From Populus alba (taxonomy: Eukaryota > Streptophyta > Magnoliopsida > Malpighiales > Salicaceae), in contig NC_133300.1 of NCBI RefSeq assembly GCF_005239225.2, positions 730,848 through 794,847 on the forward strand: DNA of 64,000 bases, in the 5' to 3' direction. Shown here one piece after another: positions 1 through 12,400 of the stretch (its first letter is position 1; each line of letters begins with the position of its first letter). The notes beneath the pieces were generated by a model. It was not told the origin of the DNA and did no database searches. It was given only the letters and a program-made list of their open reading frames with translations. The translations under genes and the position numbers were made by a program.

Positions 1-389
1 TCTTAGATAAAAAGGTAAAAATTATATATATAACAATTACTATGAAATTGTGGTTCCATCGATTGCAGTTCAATTCTAATATTTCCTCCTGGCAATATTT
101 GCTTGAATGGGAACATCATGCTGGTAGTTTACCATTCCTATACAAAATCCCAAACAAAAAATCAAACTTCATTCTTTCTATTTGGTCTGGTGGATCAACC
201 TCTAATAATTTATTATTCATGCCGACTTGCATGCATCTGCATTTCTTCAGATGAGGATAGTTTGTATTTAAATTTATGATTTCTATACCAGATCATGAAA
301 TACAATTAATTTCTCATTTTTATCTAAACTGTGTCTGTTGTTTTATGTTTGTTCGTGTTAGAAGATCAAGATTTAATGTTACTTGACAG

Positions 390-1601
390 TATGAAACAGG
401 ATGGTTCTCACAGCATGTGCATGATAGCTTGAGACTTTGTGTTAAGGTGAGGTTCCTATCAATATTCCCAGAGACTGGCGCAGAAAAATTTCTTAAAGCT
501 GCTTCTGAAAAATTTATGAAGTCAAAGAGAGCATGCATCTACAAAGATGCACCAAAACCAGTACAGGAGGAGCATCAACAAATTAATGAAGGTTGAATTA
601 ACACCTGCACTTGTTTGTCCAATTTTGCTTCGGATATTAATTTTCATCTTTCAAGAAGTTTTATCTATTCTGATTATTAGTGCCATCCTATATTTTATAA
701 AATTGTTTCATACTGTGTTAGTCTGTAAGAATTTCAAACCATTATTACCAAAAATGATTTTTGAACTAATATCTATAATATTTATATAAGCTTCGGTTTT
801 CTAGCACCTGGCAGTTTTTTTTTCTTCCTTCTATTTATTCACAGTTTTTTGCCCCTTGCCGTTCATTATTTTGTGCCTTATTTTTGAAATGTGGTTGAAC
901 TATCTGTCAAGGCTGTTTTTCTAAATGATGCTATGGTATCAATGTTAGCATAAGAACATTGTAGGAATGTGTGTGTGCCTGTTAAATTCTTTCCTGCCTG
1001 CTTTCTCATTTCAATGTAGATCATGAAACCTTAAAAAACAATACAGATGCTGTAGATGAAGCTATTGAAAATCAGATCGACACTGATGATGTTGAGGTGG
1101 ATGAACTCGAGTCTGATGATGGCGAGGAGGAGTTTGATGTATATGGAATGGATTCGGTAATCAAACATCTGCTTTATGCATTTTACATCCAGCTTCTTTT
1201 GATAAATCATTTTGAATTTTGTTACTTCTTTTGCTTGTAGGCGGGTGAGGCAGATAATCTTTCGTTGAATTCATATTCACGTATCCTTTATTGTGCACGT
1301 CCCTTGTTGTGTTCAAGTGTGTACAGAACAATAAAGAACTTACTTGAAGCATCTTTCTGTAGTAATTTTCTTTTTCTTGAAACATTTCCATGTCCGGTTG
1401 TTACTCTGTGTATCCTTTACACGCATGGATCTAGATATGGAGAACACCTCCACAAGCTATCTGCAACAACTCTTGGGCAGTTTTCCATCGATGGACACCA
1501 ATGGTGACAAAAAGCAAGATGGTGGTGAAAGTAGTGACGGGGAATATCAGATATACGAGCAGGATGATGATGAAAATTACCTTGATGACGATGATGAATG
1601 A
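390..1601 (+). CDS. 3' part of an unrecognised gene encoding an acidic C-terminal tail
   Basis: Four exons join in frame: 390-591, 1020-1156, 1241-1280 and 1435-1601 (stop TGA). Each is bounded by AG and GT, and exon lengths fit the codon phases. The encoded part starts YETGWFSQHVHDS and runs through a basic, lysine-rich stretch. It then becomes strongly acidic (DVEVDELESDDGEEEFD) and ends in EQDDDENYLDDDDE. The start of the gene lies left of the window or in the unresolved first 389 bases, so this is a partial gene. I do not recognise the family. Acidic tails like this are common in nuclear or chromatin-associated proteins, but that is only suggestive. The last acceptor (CTAG at 1431-1434) was chosen because it restores the frame after the C left at 1280. 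Confidence 0.6.
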
Positions 1602-4111
1602 CCTAATCTACAATGCTCTATGTGAATATGTTTAGCTTTGTTTCCCTTAATTTATCTTCATTCTCTCTATTTTATTTTGATTTGGACGTGTTTGACAGTG
1701 GTATAGAGTGTTTTTTTTATTGAAAATATATTAAAATAATATATTTTTTTTATTTTTTTTATATCAAGGTAATTACTGAAAAATATTTAAAAAATATCAA
1801 TTTTTTTAAATAAGAAGTAATTTGAAAAGGAAAAACAAATACAATGGAACGGGAATGTTTTATAAGGAATGCTTTCTCTAAGCATTTGCATGTTAAAACC
1901 AAGTTGTTTACTTTTGGCAGTAATCTTGCATCAAGGCTTGACCATTTTAGTACTCTGAAGCCAGACAGTTCTTTGTATTGCGGCTTTCCCATGCAATGCT
2001 TTGAAGGAGTTATGCACCTACAAATGATGGAGGGGGTTTTTAAAAGAAAATTATTTTTCTTTAATTATTATTTTTTATGTAGTTTAGAAAATTAAATAAT
2101 ATGTTTAATAATTTTATTTTTTCTAACTTGTTTAGAACTTTTATTGCTTTCCTTTATTGTCAAGTTTTTTTCATTTGTTTATGTTAATTTTTTAGTTTTT
2201 AAGGAGTTATAAACTTTTTCAAAGAAGTAAACCACTTGAAAGAAATATTTAATAATAAAATTATGAATTAGAGAGTTCATGTGTGATGCTTCATTTGAAA
2301 ATTTTATTATATTCAAAAGTTAAATGGTGTGGGTAAATCATTATAGATTAAGAGACATTTCAATTTAGATTATAATAATAGTTTCACTTTTAATTTCTTA
2401 TCTTTTTCTGAGTAAATAATCGTTTCTTTAGCTTTTTTCCATAAGGATAATCAGGTTTTCTCAATTTTCAAGTACAAGAAAATAATGTTTTTAGTTTCAA
2501 AGAAGACAATAAAAAAACTTTGCCTTTGGGGGTCTTTTGGTGTTTTTAAATGAGTATTTTGTGTAATTAAAAGGATTATAGGGGCGTTTTAATATTTTCA
2601 TGTTGTAATTTTTCTTAATCAAAAAGTTGTTGGTGTGTATTCCAAACACCCCAAAGAGTGGACAGTATCCGTACCATTAAGAAGGCGTGTGAGATGTTTC
2701 AAGGAGATAAAATCTAGCCATCCATTGTATTATTGAATGCACAGGCGTGCCCTCTTTAACATGAAGCAATGCATGTAGATATATAATGATTGGATTGCCA
2801 TTGGTGGTCAATTGTTTGTATTTTTTCTTTCTTTTCTTTCTCTTGACAACTAAAAAACACAATTATCCTCTCTTTGTTTGTTGTTTGTTTGGGTTTGGCA
2901 ATCATACTTGATGTCAAAATCAAGTAAACTTGGATCTAATATGGTTGTTGTTATTGTTAGTATTGTTGTTATTTTTTGTAACTTTCCATGTCAGAATAAA
3001 TTGGGTTTGGCATTGTTGCCAGACCCAATTCGCTTGGGTCTAGCATGGTTATCAGGTTATACCAGACAAAAAGCATTTAAAATATTATCTATACACTTAA
3101 AAAAAAATTTACATTTTAAAAAAAATTAATATTAATCCATTACGTAGTGCAAAACAATATACTTAGTATTTTTGTGTTTGTTGTTTTTCTTGTATTATGT
3201 GTCCCCAAAGCTGCTTCTCGTAAGTAGACCTCATGGATCGAATGAGGAATAATAATAATTTTATAAGATTCATCATCTAAATTTTATAGTTCACTGATTT
3301 AACTGTTGTCATGAAAAAACTCATATGAAGTTAGAGAAGTTGTGAGGATTTGAAATTCACTCGTAGTCTTTCTTGCCTAAAAGTTACGGACGATCTGCAC
3401 CGGTTCCCTAAGAACACACTGCAATGGGGCCGGGTTTACATGAATCTAAGATGGCAACTGTGGAGAATCTCAGGTGGTGATAGAGTGCCTGCATGGTGAT
3501 TCTTTACAAAAATATAAAATAACCTTTCATTTGTTTTTAAATTAATTTTTTTCTGATATGAAAATTAATTTTTAAAATGTAAAAAAATATTATTTTCTTT
3601 GAAAAACAACAGTTGAAACAATACTAAACATAAACACGCTTGCATGGCTCTTGATCTGTTCAGTGCAGACAAATTATTCGAACAGAAGCTGATGCAAAAC
3701 GAGGACTAGCTTCCAAGGAGAATAATATTTCTGCGGCAGCAACAGTTTCTCCGCCATTTATAACCAGCTTGATCTTAGTAGAAACTACCATTTACACCCC
3801 TCATTTATTTCAGCAATTTTACGGATCTAATGAACTCTGGAAAAACAATGATTGAATAGCAGACTTTCCTGCATAATGTTAATGCCAATAACCAAAGGAT
3901 AGCCTTCAAGAACTTGCCTTCGGGGAATTCAGCAGGAGCTTCCTTTCACTTGATAGCCACTCTTAGCTTTCACACAGACACAGATTTTTTTGCAAAGAGA
4001 TTTGGTACTGGCGTTATTATGTAGCAATATTACAAATAGGGATGGCCCAAAACTACTCGAGTGGAACCCACATTTAACAGAAACAAGGAGTTCCGTCATC
4101 AGGTGATCCTA
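1602..4111. other. Intergenic region with UTRs, no gene recognised
   Basis: AT-rich sequence between the acidic-protein gene and the stop codon of OEP37. The left few hundred bases should hold the 3' UTR of the upstream gene, and about 3650-4111 should hold the 3' UTR of OEP37 (minus strand). A short imperfect inverted repeat lies near 3001-3028 (TTGGGTTTGGCA against TGCCAGACCCAA). Open frames here are short, with no protein-like composition. Confidence 0.5.
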
Positions 4112-7100
4112 CTATATGTCCCATCTCTTTTTAACACGGAACATGAGTGCAGAATTTCTGATGTCATCCCGTGGCACTTGCAGCATAAACTGGACTTTCA
4201 TCTTCATCGGGGTGGTCTTTGCGGTGCCAGCTTCATCTCCAACCTACAACATGGAGATTGTGCATAACGAGGTCATATATTAACACCTCTTGAATTCCAT
4301 GTGACAAATAAGAAACATGACTGCTTAACAGATGCTAAGTTGCAAAGAAGGTTATGATCCTTGTCTTCAATTTATACTTCCTTCTTCCAAGTATTACAGC
4401 ATCTTAATTGCTAAAAGGTTTTTAGCTTTTGAGATGCGCTCCTAGGATTCTTGACCATGGTTCAGCTCCAATCTAGATAAGTTTCTTGTTTTGGAAAAAA
4501 AAAAAAAAAAAGACAAGCAATTTTGCTAGATAGAGCTTACAAAGACATCAGTCAGTAGCCCTATACACAGTACTAAAAAAAATCAAGTGTTTAAAACACC
4601 ATGTCCACAGAATGATCTAATTCATCCTACGTAGCAAATGAACTGATTGGGAATGGAGAACAAAAGGATCATCAAGGAGCTAGAATCTGAGCAATTTAGG
4701 GTTGTATCAGAAATAAAACGCCTTCAAACTGCACTTTCCAATCATACAGAAGTTAGCATGTGGCATTTACATTATACAGAGGCAAATGTCATAGTTCTGC
4801 GAGTAAAATTCCTACATCCTTCTTAAAGAAACACATTCTTAAGAGTTGTCATCGATAGATCATTTATAAGAAGGCACTTTTTTTAATCTAGAAGGAGAGG
4901 ATTATACAGAGTATGGTGAACATGCATGTGAAAGTATGTTAGTTGTTCAATTTCATACACAGATGTAATTATTTTTTCTTTATTTTTTGGGTGCTAAGGT
5001 GCCAAGACTATATACACATTAGGAAAATGAGACTGAATCTGTACAAGACCATAAAGGCAAAAATTCAAAAATGCTCTGTCAAAACAACAAATACACCACC
5101 CTCTCCGCTTTAGCACATATAGAGATGTCACAGACATGGAATGGTTCTGTAACTTCAAATCCTATAACAAAGGTAAAAGTGGCTCCATCACTACATTTAT
5201 GCTAGCAAAAATGGTGTCACTTGCCAAATAGGTTGAGATAAGATTACAATAAAAGACAACGAAAACAAAGATAACATCATCAATAAAATTGGAAGTTCAC
5301 TTGTCAGGGAAAAAGCAAAAGGTTAAGTTTAATATATAGGAATACTTACCCAAAGTGATGCCCAGCCAAGACTAGCATCTGAATCATAACCAGCTTTAAA
5401 TTTCAAATCTTTCCCATAGGTGTGCTTGTACACAGCACTCCAGTTGTTAGAATCAAAATTGTACCAGTAGCTGCATCGCGCATTGATACATTACAACTCA
5501 CTTGAGAAACCAAAATAACATAAATGAAGGTGAAAAAAAGAAAATGATAATACTAAAATCTGATGAAGAGCTTCCACACTCAATTCAACAACCTGAAAAA
5601 CAGTAAATCAAGCTCCACAGCATGTCTGCAGCTTGGGACATTTTACTACAGTTTATTTTTCTTTTGTCCACAATTTGGGAATGATTGACATCTATCCCTC
5701 TAAAGAGGATATCATAAACAAAAAATTAATAAGGATGACAGCATTCATGCATTCATCTCTGGGAGTGATAAAAATCTGGGGCATGCATCTTCCAAGTTAA
5801 CATGTGTAAAAAGCAAACATATACGCATACGAATTAGAATTATAATTTCCATTCCCAAACATAACCCAGAAAATCAAAAGGTAAGTACCATGAGACTAGA
5901 AAACAAGTAATTCAGAGTACAGAGTGAGTGGAGATCCTCCCCGGGATCTGGATAAAAATTGCATAGAAACAGTACCTCAACTTATTGGAAGGAGTGAACC
6001 GACGTTTGAATGCAAACGATAAAGCACTTGAAGGCAGTGAAATGCTTGGGATAAAGGAAACTGTCTCATCCTGCAATCAATTCAAAACTTTTAACAGCAG
6101 AACCTATATAAAGGGCACTATAAAGACACCAAAACAACACATTAAGCATGTCACCAATTGAGAAAAAGCAAGGAATGAGATCACCTGGGCCAAGATTTTT
6201 CTCATTTACATAATCCATAATCCATCCAAAAAAATTATATTCATTTGTACAAGTGTAGGTAGCAGGGACCACAAACAGAGGATGACCAAACAATACATAG
6301 AACAGTGCAAGCAAAACTAATCATAATGAAATATTAAGCCAGAAGAAAACCTTACCTTGTAGCAATATCTTAGTTTCAAATCTTCATCGCTAAATTGAGC
6401 AGTGAAGATTCCATACGTCAACTGACTTTTGACAATTCCACTAACAGACAATGTTCTCCTCGCTTCTTCCTCCTCTTTCTCCCCCAATGAAACTTCACCA
6501 TGAGGGAATTTCAATGTCGCCCTCGGCTGCAACAACAGGAAGATCATATATGAACAAAAGGAGGAATAAATATACAAAAAAGAGATATTTTTCCCTCCTA
6601 AACCCCAATTCAAGCCACAAGCCAAGATTCCCTAGTCAGTCACTAAACAAGTATGAAATCAACACAAACAAACCTTCAGCCCCCCTAAAAGTTCCCAACT
6701 TTGAAAATGTTACACTGTTCAACAATAACATGAATAAAAAATGGAACTGCTTAGGACTTACCACACCAACAGTTGGAACAGGAGATGAGATTTCAAGTGC
6801 ATAACCAGGATCGCCCAAGTCAGCAACCATTGCCACCTCTCCTTGTTGTGCCTAAAAATACAACAACAAAAACCCATGTCAAAAAAATACAAAGGAAGAA
6901 ACCCGCATAAAAGAAATAAAATTTAAGTAACAGATTGAACCTTGACATCATGGGCAGCCTTAAAATGGAACTTAGGACCAAGATCGAAAGAAGTCTTGAC
7001 AAGGGCATTCTGTTCTTCAAGGTCATAATGAATGGAGAGTAATTTGGAAGTGAGAGCCAACTGGGGTTGCGAGGGTTCACCCTTGTTGTTGTTTTGAAAA

Positions 7101-7327
7101 GAAAGTTTGAGCTTGGCAAAGCTATCAAGAACCTTACAGGAAACTTTGTGGAAGAACAAAGAAGTGTCACTGTCAAACTCGGAGGTCACTCTAAGTTTTG
7201 GTCTTTTTGAAAGTAGGGAAATTGGAGATGCTGGTGATTGTGGTGCATCTGTATGTGGGATTGGTGGGACCATGTGGTTAGGGTTTGGTGGGAGGGATGG
7301 AGGAGGAGGAGGAGGAGATTCAGCCAT
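4112..7327 (-). CDS. OEP37: Outer envelope pore protein 37, chloroplastic
   Basis: OEP37 is a beta-barrel, cation-selective channel of the chloroplast outer envelope (family knowledge). Six minus-strand exons join in frame: 7327-6941, 6851-6762, 6526-6356, 6070-5976, 5470-5350 and 4243-4112, giving 331 aa, close to the roughly 340 aa of the Arabidopsis protein. Recognisable blocks are RVTSEFDSDTSLFFHKVSCK in exon 1, EVAMVADLGDPGYALEISSP in exon 2, DEDLKLRYCYK in exon 3, SALSFAFKRRF in exon 4, YWYNFDSNNWSAVYKHTYGK in exon 5, and MFRVKKRWDI before the stop. The N-terminus is proline-rich with no obvious transit peptide, as expected for an outer-envelope barrel. I chose MAESPPPPPP as start by resemblance to the family; in-frame ATGs at 7345 and 7426 would add 6 or 33 residues. 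No lesions were seen. It is the first of three head-to-tail minus-strand genes. Confidence 0.93.
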
Positions 7328-7345
7328 GGTGGTGGTAATTGACAT

Positions 7346-8536
7346 TTGATTCTCTTCCAAAATTTGTTTTGTTTGGATATAGAGGGGGGCGGGGGAGAGA
7401 CAAAATGAGTGTAGGAAATTTTGCATTTTTAAGGCGGAAATTTGGATGAGGGCGTAGCTACAAAACTCGCCCGATAGTGAACCGGCCGGCTTAGTGCTTG
7501 AATTGTAAGTTAAAAACAGGTCAGCCTAAGTTGAAAGAGTTAATTTCAAATGAAATTATTTCTATATTTAAAAGAAAGTAATACATATCTTGAAAAAAAT
7601 AAATTAAAATCAAATCAAGTTTCATTAGTACATTTAATTAAATCATGAGTTAATTAAATTTAATCAAAGTAACCTTTTTATCTAGTTCAATATAAAACAA
7701 TGTATTTTCAATCTAATTTTACTACATTAAAATCACCAAAAAAAAACCCTATAAAATTCACCTCACAGCCTCAAAACTCCCCTTTTAAATCACTCAGAAA
7801 AATAAAAATCAATCAAATCAAAATCAAACTTGATTTGTCTTTCCCATTATGCTTAAATGAAAAAACCACCATCAATAATTAAAACTCTCTCCAGACAAGA
7901 AACTCATTTATACAAAAATTATACTTTTTGATTGCTGGTTAGTATCCAATCGACAACTTTATTATCTTCCACGAGTTTCAATATGTATCTTAAACTCATG
8001 GAATAAAAAATAAATAAAACAAACTTTTAGACTATAACAAAAATTCTAAAAAATTTAAGATTTATTACATATTTTCTCTATACTTTATATTGTGTTCCTC
8101 TTACTTCAAATTTTATTTTTCTATTACAATTTAAAATTTTATCTATAGAATTAGGTCATAAAAGAACTAAATCAAAATGAAAAAAAAAATCTAAGCTTGA
8201 AATTGGGGGATGGGGGAGGGGATGTTTTACTTATCATATGAAAATCCAGTTCATATAAATAGTGAATGAATTACCATTAAAAAAATTAAAATTATTTTAG
8301 TTGTGTAGTTAATAATGCAAAATTCTTAAAATTAGAACACTTTCCAAACACAACATTAACAAACTCCAAGAAGAATATAAAATAAAATTATGTTACTATC
8401 CATTCCAAAAGCCCCAAAAACGAACTCTGATATTGGAAGAATTAAACTTGCGAGAGCCGAAGTATATATTTATGAAACTGTAAGGACTAAAATGTAGTTT
8501 TGGATTAGCCAAAAAGGGTACTGGGTAATAAAAAAA
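7346..8536. other. OEP37 promoter side and intergenic DNA
   Basis: AT-rich sequence between OEP37 and the tRNA gene. The first 100 bases or so upstream of the OEP37 start should hold its 5' UTR and core promoter. The rest is A/T homopolymer-rich with short frames that look random. No repeat or second gene was recognised. Confidence 0.4.
8531..8536 (-). terminator. Pol III T-run terminator of tRNA-Ile
   Basis: Six consecutive T on the minus strand immediately after the discriminator base, the standard Pol III stop signal. Confidence 0.8.
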
Positions 8537-8610
8537 TGGCCCATGCAGGTTTCGAACCTGCGACCTCCGCGTTATTAGCACGACGCTCTAACCAACTGAG
8601 CTAATAGGCC
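8537..8610 (-). tRNA. tRNA-Ile (anticodon AAU)
   Basis: The reverse complement folds as a 74-nt tRNA. The 5' arm GGCCTAT pairs with ATGGGCC (one A-A mismatch at the base nearest the body), and an A discriminator sits at 8537. The anticodon loop is CTAATAA with AAT at plus-strand 8574-8576, which decodes isoleucine AUU/AUC. Internal Pol III promoters are visible: an A box (TAGCTCAGTTGG) and a B box (GGTTCGAAACC). A run of six T on the transcribed strand (A run 8531-8536) directly follows and is the expected Pol III terminator. No intron and no encoded CCA, as usual for a plant nuclear gene. Confidence 0.96.
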
Positions 8611-9318
8611 TTATTGACATCATTTAAACATTATAATAATATATCTAAAACTTTCATTTCGAGCAAATGCTCTTGGTGAAACAAATATAATGGTTTGAGA
8701 GTTTAGATTGACCCAGAAGAGTGGTTTTTTGTTAGTTTGATGTTCTTAAACTGGATATGGTTGATCAATGATCATGCCCCCTTTTGTCTCGTGTTGTTCA
8801 TCATAAGCTCATCTTGCTGCCTTCCTCGTGTGGGCATTTCCTCTTGAGGTGAATAAAATGGTTGGGCAGTGTCCCGGCTAATAAGGTCCCGTTTGTCTAC
8901 ATGGTTTGAAAAGCTGCATATCATGTAGGATGTATTTAAAATATAATTTTTTTTAAAAAAATTAAAAATTAAAAAAAACACGGTTTACATTAGACAGACA
9001 AGGGCTAAGTCACTAAGCTGGTTTGCCGGCGACTTGCCACGAATTATAGAGAAGAGATGGGTGAAGAAGAGGCACTCAATGAACAATTTTATTCGATAGT
9101 TCAAGTCACATTTATCTATAAGAATTAGTGAATCCCCCACTAGTATTTTGTTGTTTTCATTTCTACATCATGCGAAACTAGAGTTTTACGGAAGAAGAAA
9201 AAAACTGTTTATAGAGCATCCATGACCAAATGCAAGATACCAACATAAAAGTAGCAGATCCATATCAGCCAAAACTACAGCAGATGGACAGCACTTTCTA
9301 AAACCCCTGGCCATCGAC

Positions 9319-9369
<51 letters not shown>

Positions 9370-9446
9370 ACGTACTTCCCCACCCCAACATAAACTTACA
9401 TGCACATCTATTATAACCAAAACCGAACACTGTAGAGATACCGAAG
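8611..9446. other. Intergenic DNA and LARP6 3' UTR
   Basis: About 8770-8985 has somewhat higher GC and a 69-codon minus-strand frame that I cannot assign. The right part, next to the LARP6 stop codon, should be its 3' UTR and contains the TA microsatellite. Confidence 0.4.
9322..9367. repeat. (TA)n microsatellite
   Basis: About 23 uninterrupted TA units, downstream of the LARP6 stop codon (minus strand). Likely polymorphic in length. Confidence 0.95.
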
Positions 9447-12400
9447 TCATGCGATCTTCACAGCAACTAGTTTCCCTCGACCCATTGCAAATCCTCTTGT
9501 GCCATCTGGCATTCGGGGCCCAGGTGGTTGCTTAGCCATTGTCGGATGCTCACCAAGAACTGGATTTGAAGGGGGAGTTCCCACGTGGTTACTGTGGTGG
9601 TTATTGTGATGGTATTGACCTCGCCCACGGCCCTTGCCCCGCCCCCGGTTCCGCTTTCGCTGTGCACCTTCCTTGTCATTGGCATGATCCTCTCCCTTCC
9701 CAAGTAAACGGATCTCAGTCAATCAAGAGCTAAAACACCATTTATGTGAGACAATAAATATAACAAGGATGCATTTAAAATGTCAAAATTAAAGCAATTG
9801 TATTCCAGAATTCATCTTTTTTTAGAAGAAAAAAAATACTCTATCTAGGATGCTGGCAGTTGTGTCGGACAATGAATGTATCACCCATGATACAAGCATT
9901 TCTCTGTCATATCAAAGACCAGTAGCCTTTCCAGTCAAAGCAGCCTTCTCCCCTCTGTCCCTTCATGGGATGAGACAAGGAAAACCAATTCAATTCTCCT
10001 GATTCTTTTCTATATCATAAATTCGGTTTCTATTATTAATCAATCTTCCCACTTCATTTGCTTTACAGATAGTAAAACAGAAAACACCAGCAAATAAGTC
10101 CAGATTCTTAATTGTCCAATACCACAAAGCTTATGCCAAGTCAGTCCCAGCTGGCCATGTGAAAAATGATATTTCTGTAGAAAATTATTTCCAAAATTTT
10201 GCTTTGTTCAAATTCAATGGAATTTTGCTAACACTCACAGAATGCTCATGTGAATGGACATCATGCTGCTGGGCTTGATCTTCTGTCAGCTTTTCATTCG
10301 GCATTTGCTCTAAAGCAGAAACCTCATCTTCCTCAGAATGCCCTTGACCATCATGCCCCTTCTTTCCTTGTGCCTGGGTGGATTTCGATTAATGATGGAA
10401 CAAACAAACACAAATCAGGGGACTAAGCTAGCTCCAAAAACATAATAAACTTCCAAATTCATTAATTGAGATTGAAAGAACAGTATTAAGATCCAAAAGT
10501 GCATGTTGTGACTCATGAAACTGTGTCATCCTACAGTGGGAGGCATTGGTTGACAGGGTCAATATGACTTCCTGAGGAACTATAAGTGAGGGATATTTGA
10601 ACTGCCAATACCATTAAATGGAGACTCAAGGGTTTTAACACCCACCAAGATTACATATCGAATATTTAATACAAGATACTCAATCCTATCATCTCTACTT
10701 TCCCTTTTAGACTATTTTAAAATATTTTCCAACTCCAGTAATTATTCTCCCACTGCCAATCTTTTTAATATGAATTATAAACTTTTGATCAGACTATCAA
10801 ACCAACACGAACAGTTTAAACCTTAAACAGTCTGATTGACTTTGATGGTTCAGTACCAAATTTGGATAGGAGAGCATTCAGATGCATGACATACAGCAAT
10901 TAGGAACTATTTCATTAGCACTTGGTTCCTAACTGATTAAGCATTATCAGATAGGAAGATCTGCTAATCAAGGTCACATGGCACCTTTAAGTTACTGCAT
11001 AAGCTATTGCATTAATCAGTTGGAATATTTTGGTAATAAAGCTGGTATCTCTAGCATCATTCTTTACAAATGACAGAAGGAGAAAAAAAAGGAATGAAAG
11101 AAAGAAAAAAGAAAATATAGGCACATACCCCACGCTTGAGCATTAACCGAACCTTAAGACCACTCCTCCAGTTTCCCTCATCATTTAGCTCAGCAACCTG
11201 CATAATAGTATGTGCACTTAATTAGTCCAATGAGCAATTGATGTTAGGAAATCAGACCCAAGCAAATCATGGAAAAGCAAAATACTTACTGCTTTCTCAG
11301 CAATCTCGACAGTCTCATATTCCACAAATGCATGCAACTGCAGCAAATGATAAAAGGAGTTTAGATGTTATGCTTTTCCATGTTCATATGACAAACAATC
11401 AAGAAAAAAAATTACAAGAACCAGGTATTATATAAATAGAAATGAGGAATGGAAAATGAAAATGAAAGCATTAACAGCCAAAGCAAAACATATGTGTCTT
11501 CCTTTTGGGTGGGTTGGTGTACATCTCTTAAGAATACAACCTTGAAGGTCAATTCTTAATAATTATACTAACCCTAATTTTGTACTGGCATCAATAGATA
11601 AGCAAAAATGCAAGATTCATCAAGAAAGACCTTCCTCTGGGTCTTTTTTTTCTGGTTATTTTAATTTTTATCTATAATTCAAAAATCATGTTACATTTCA
11701 CATCTTTTTTAATGTAAACTTCCTTCTGCCCTTTTTTGTTCTCCATTTTGCAAACCCACTGATAATATAAGAACCTCTTGCTATTGTGAACTTCCTTCAA
11801 CAACCTTCTTCCAAACTCTTGTATCATTCTAAAATGATTAATAAGCGCCTGAATGATCAAATGGTCTCAAGTTCAAATCTCACCACCTCATTCTCTCTTC
11901 TAATTAAAATTAATTAATAACACAAGCTAGTGTAAGCTTGCACAATTTTCAAACCAAAGTGCATTCACTTGAGGGTTGTTAAAGAATATAAATCATATCT
12001 TAGAACTTCACCTGGGTTGAGATGATTCTTTGCATGGTATTAGAGCTAGATCCTTGATTTTCACATTGTAGTAGAGCCACAACTTTGAAATGTTGTTAAT
12101 GCTTGCAAATTTGCTCTTTAGGTAGGGTCTTGGGATTTCTTCTTGTCTTGAGCAACACTTGTTCTTCATCTTGTCTTGAAATTTTCTTGAAAATATCATT
12201 ATGGTTTGAAAATTTCTTCATGAATTTTACTTGGTTTGAATTTTTGTATTGAAAATTACCTTGGTTTGAAAACTTGGTCTTGAAATTTTCTTGGTTTGAA
12301 AATTTTGTCTCAAAAATTTCTTTATTCTTGTCTTGAAGTTAACAACGACATCAATTTTTTGTTGGCAAATCTTTGCTAATTGAATTACCAGCATCAATTT

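Noticed and set aside
1..389. Possible further exon of the acidic-protein gene (frame 42-254)
   Set aside because: No splice pair clearly joins it in phase to the exon at 390; it may be an intron.
3380..3490. GC-richer patch in the first intergenic region
   Set aside because: Looked exon-like, but neither strand gave a frame or splice pattern I could support.
7345..7426. Upstream in-frame ATGs that would extend OEP37
   Set aside because: The extension starting MQNFLHSF lies in likely 5' UTR and adds residues not expected in the family. The 7345 start cannot be excluded.
8772..8981. 69-codon minus-strand frame
   Set aside because: Short, no recognisable family, flanked by AT-rich DNA with no splice partners.
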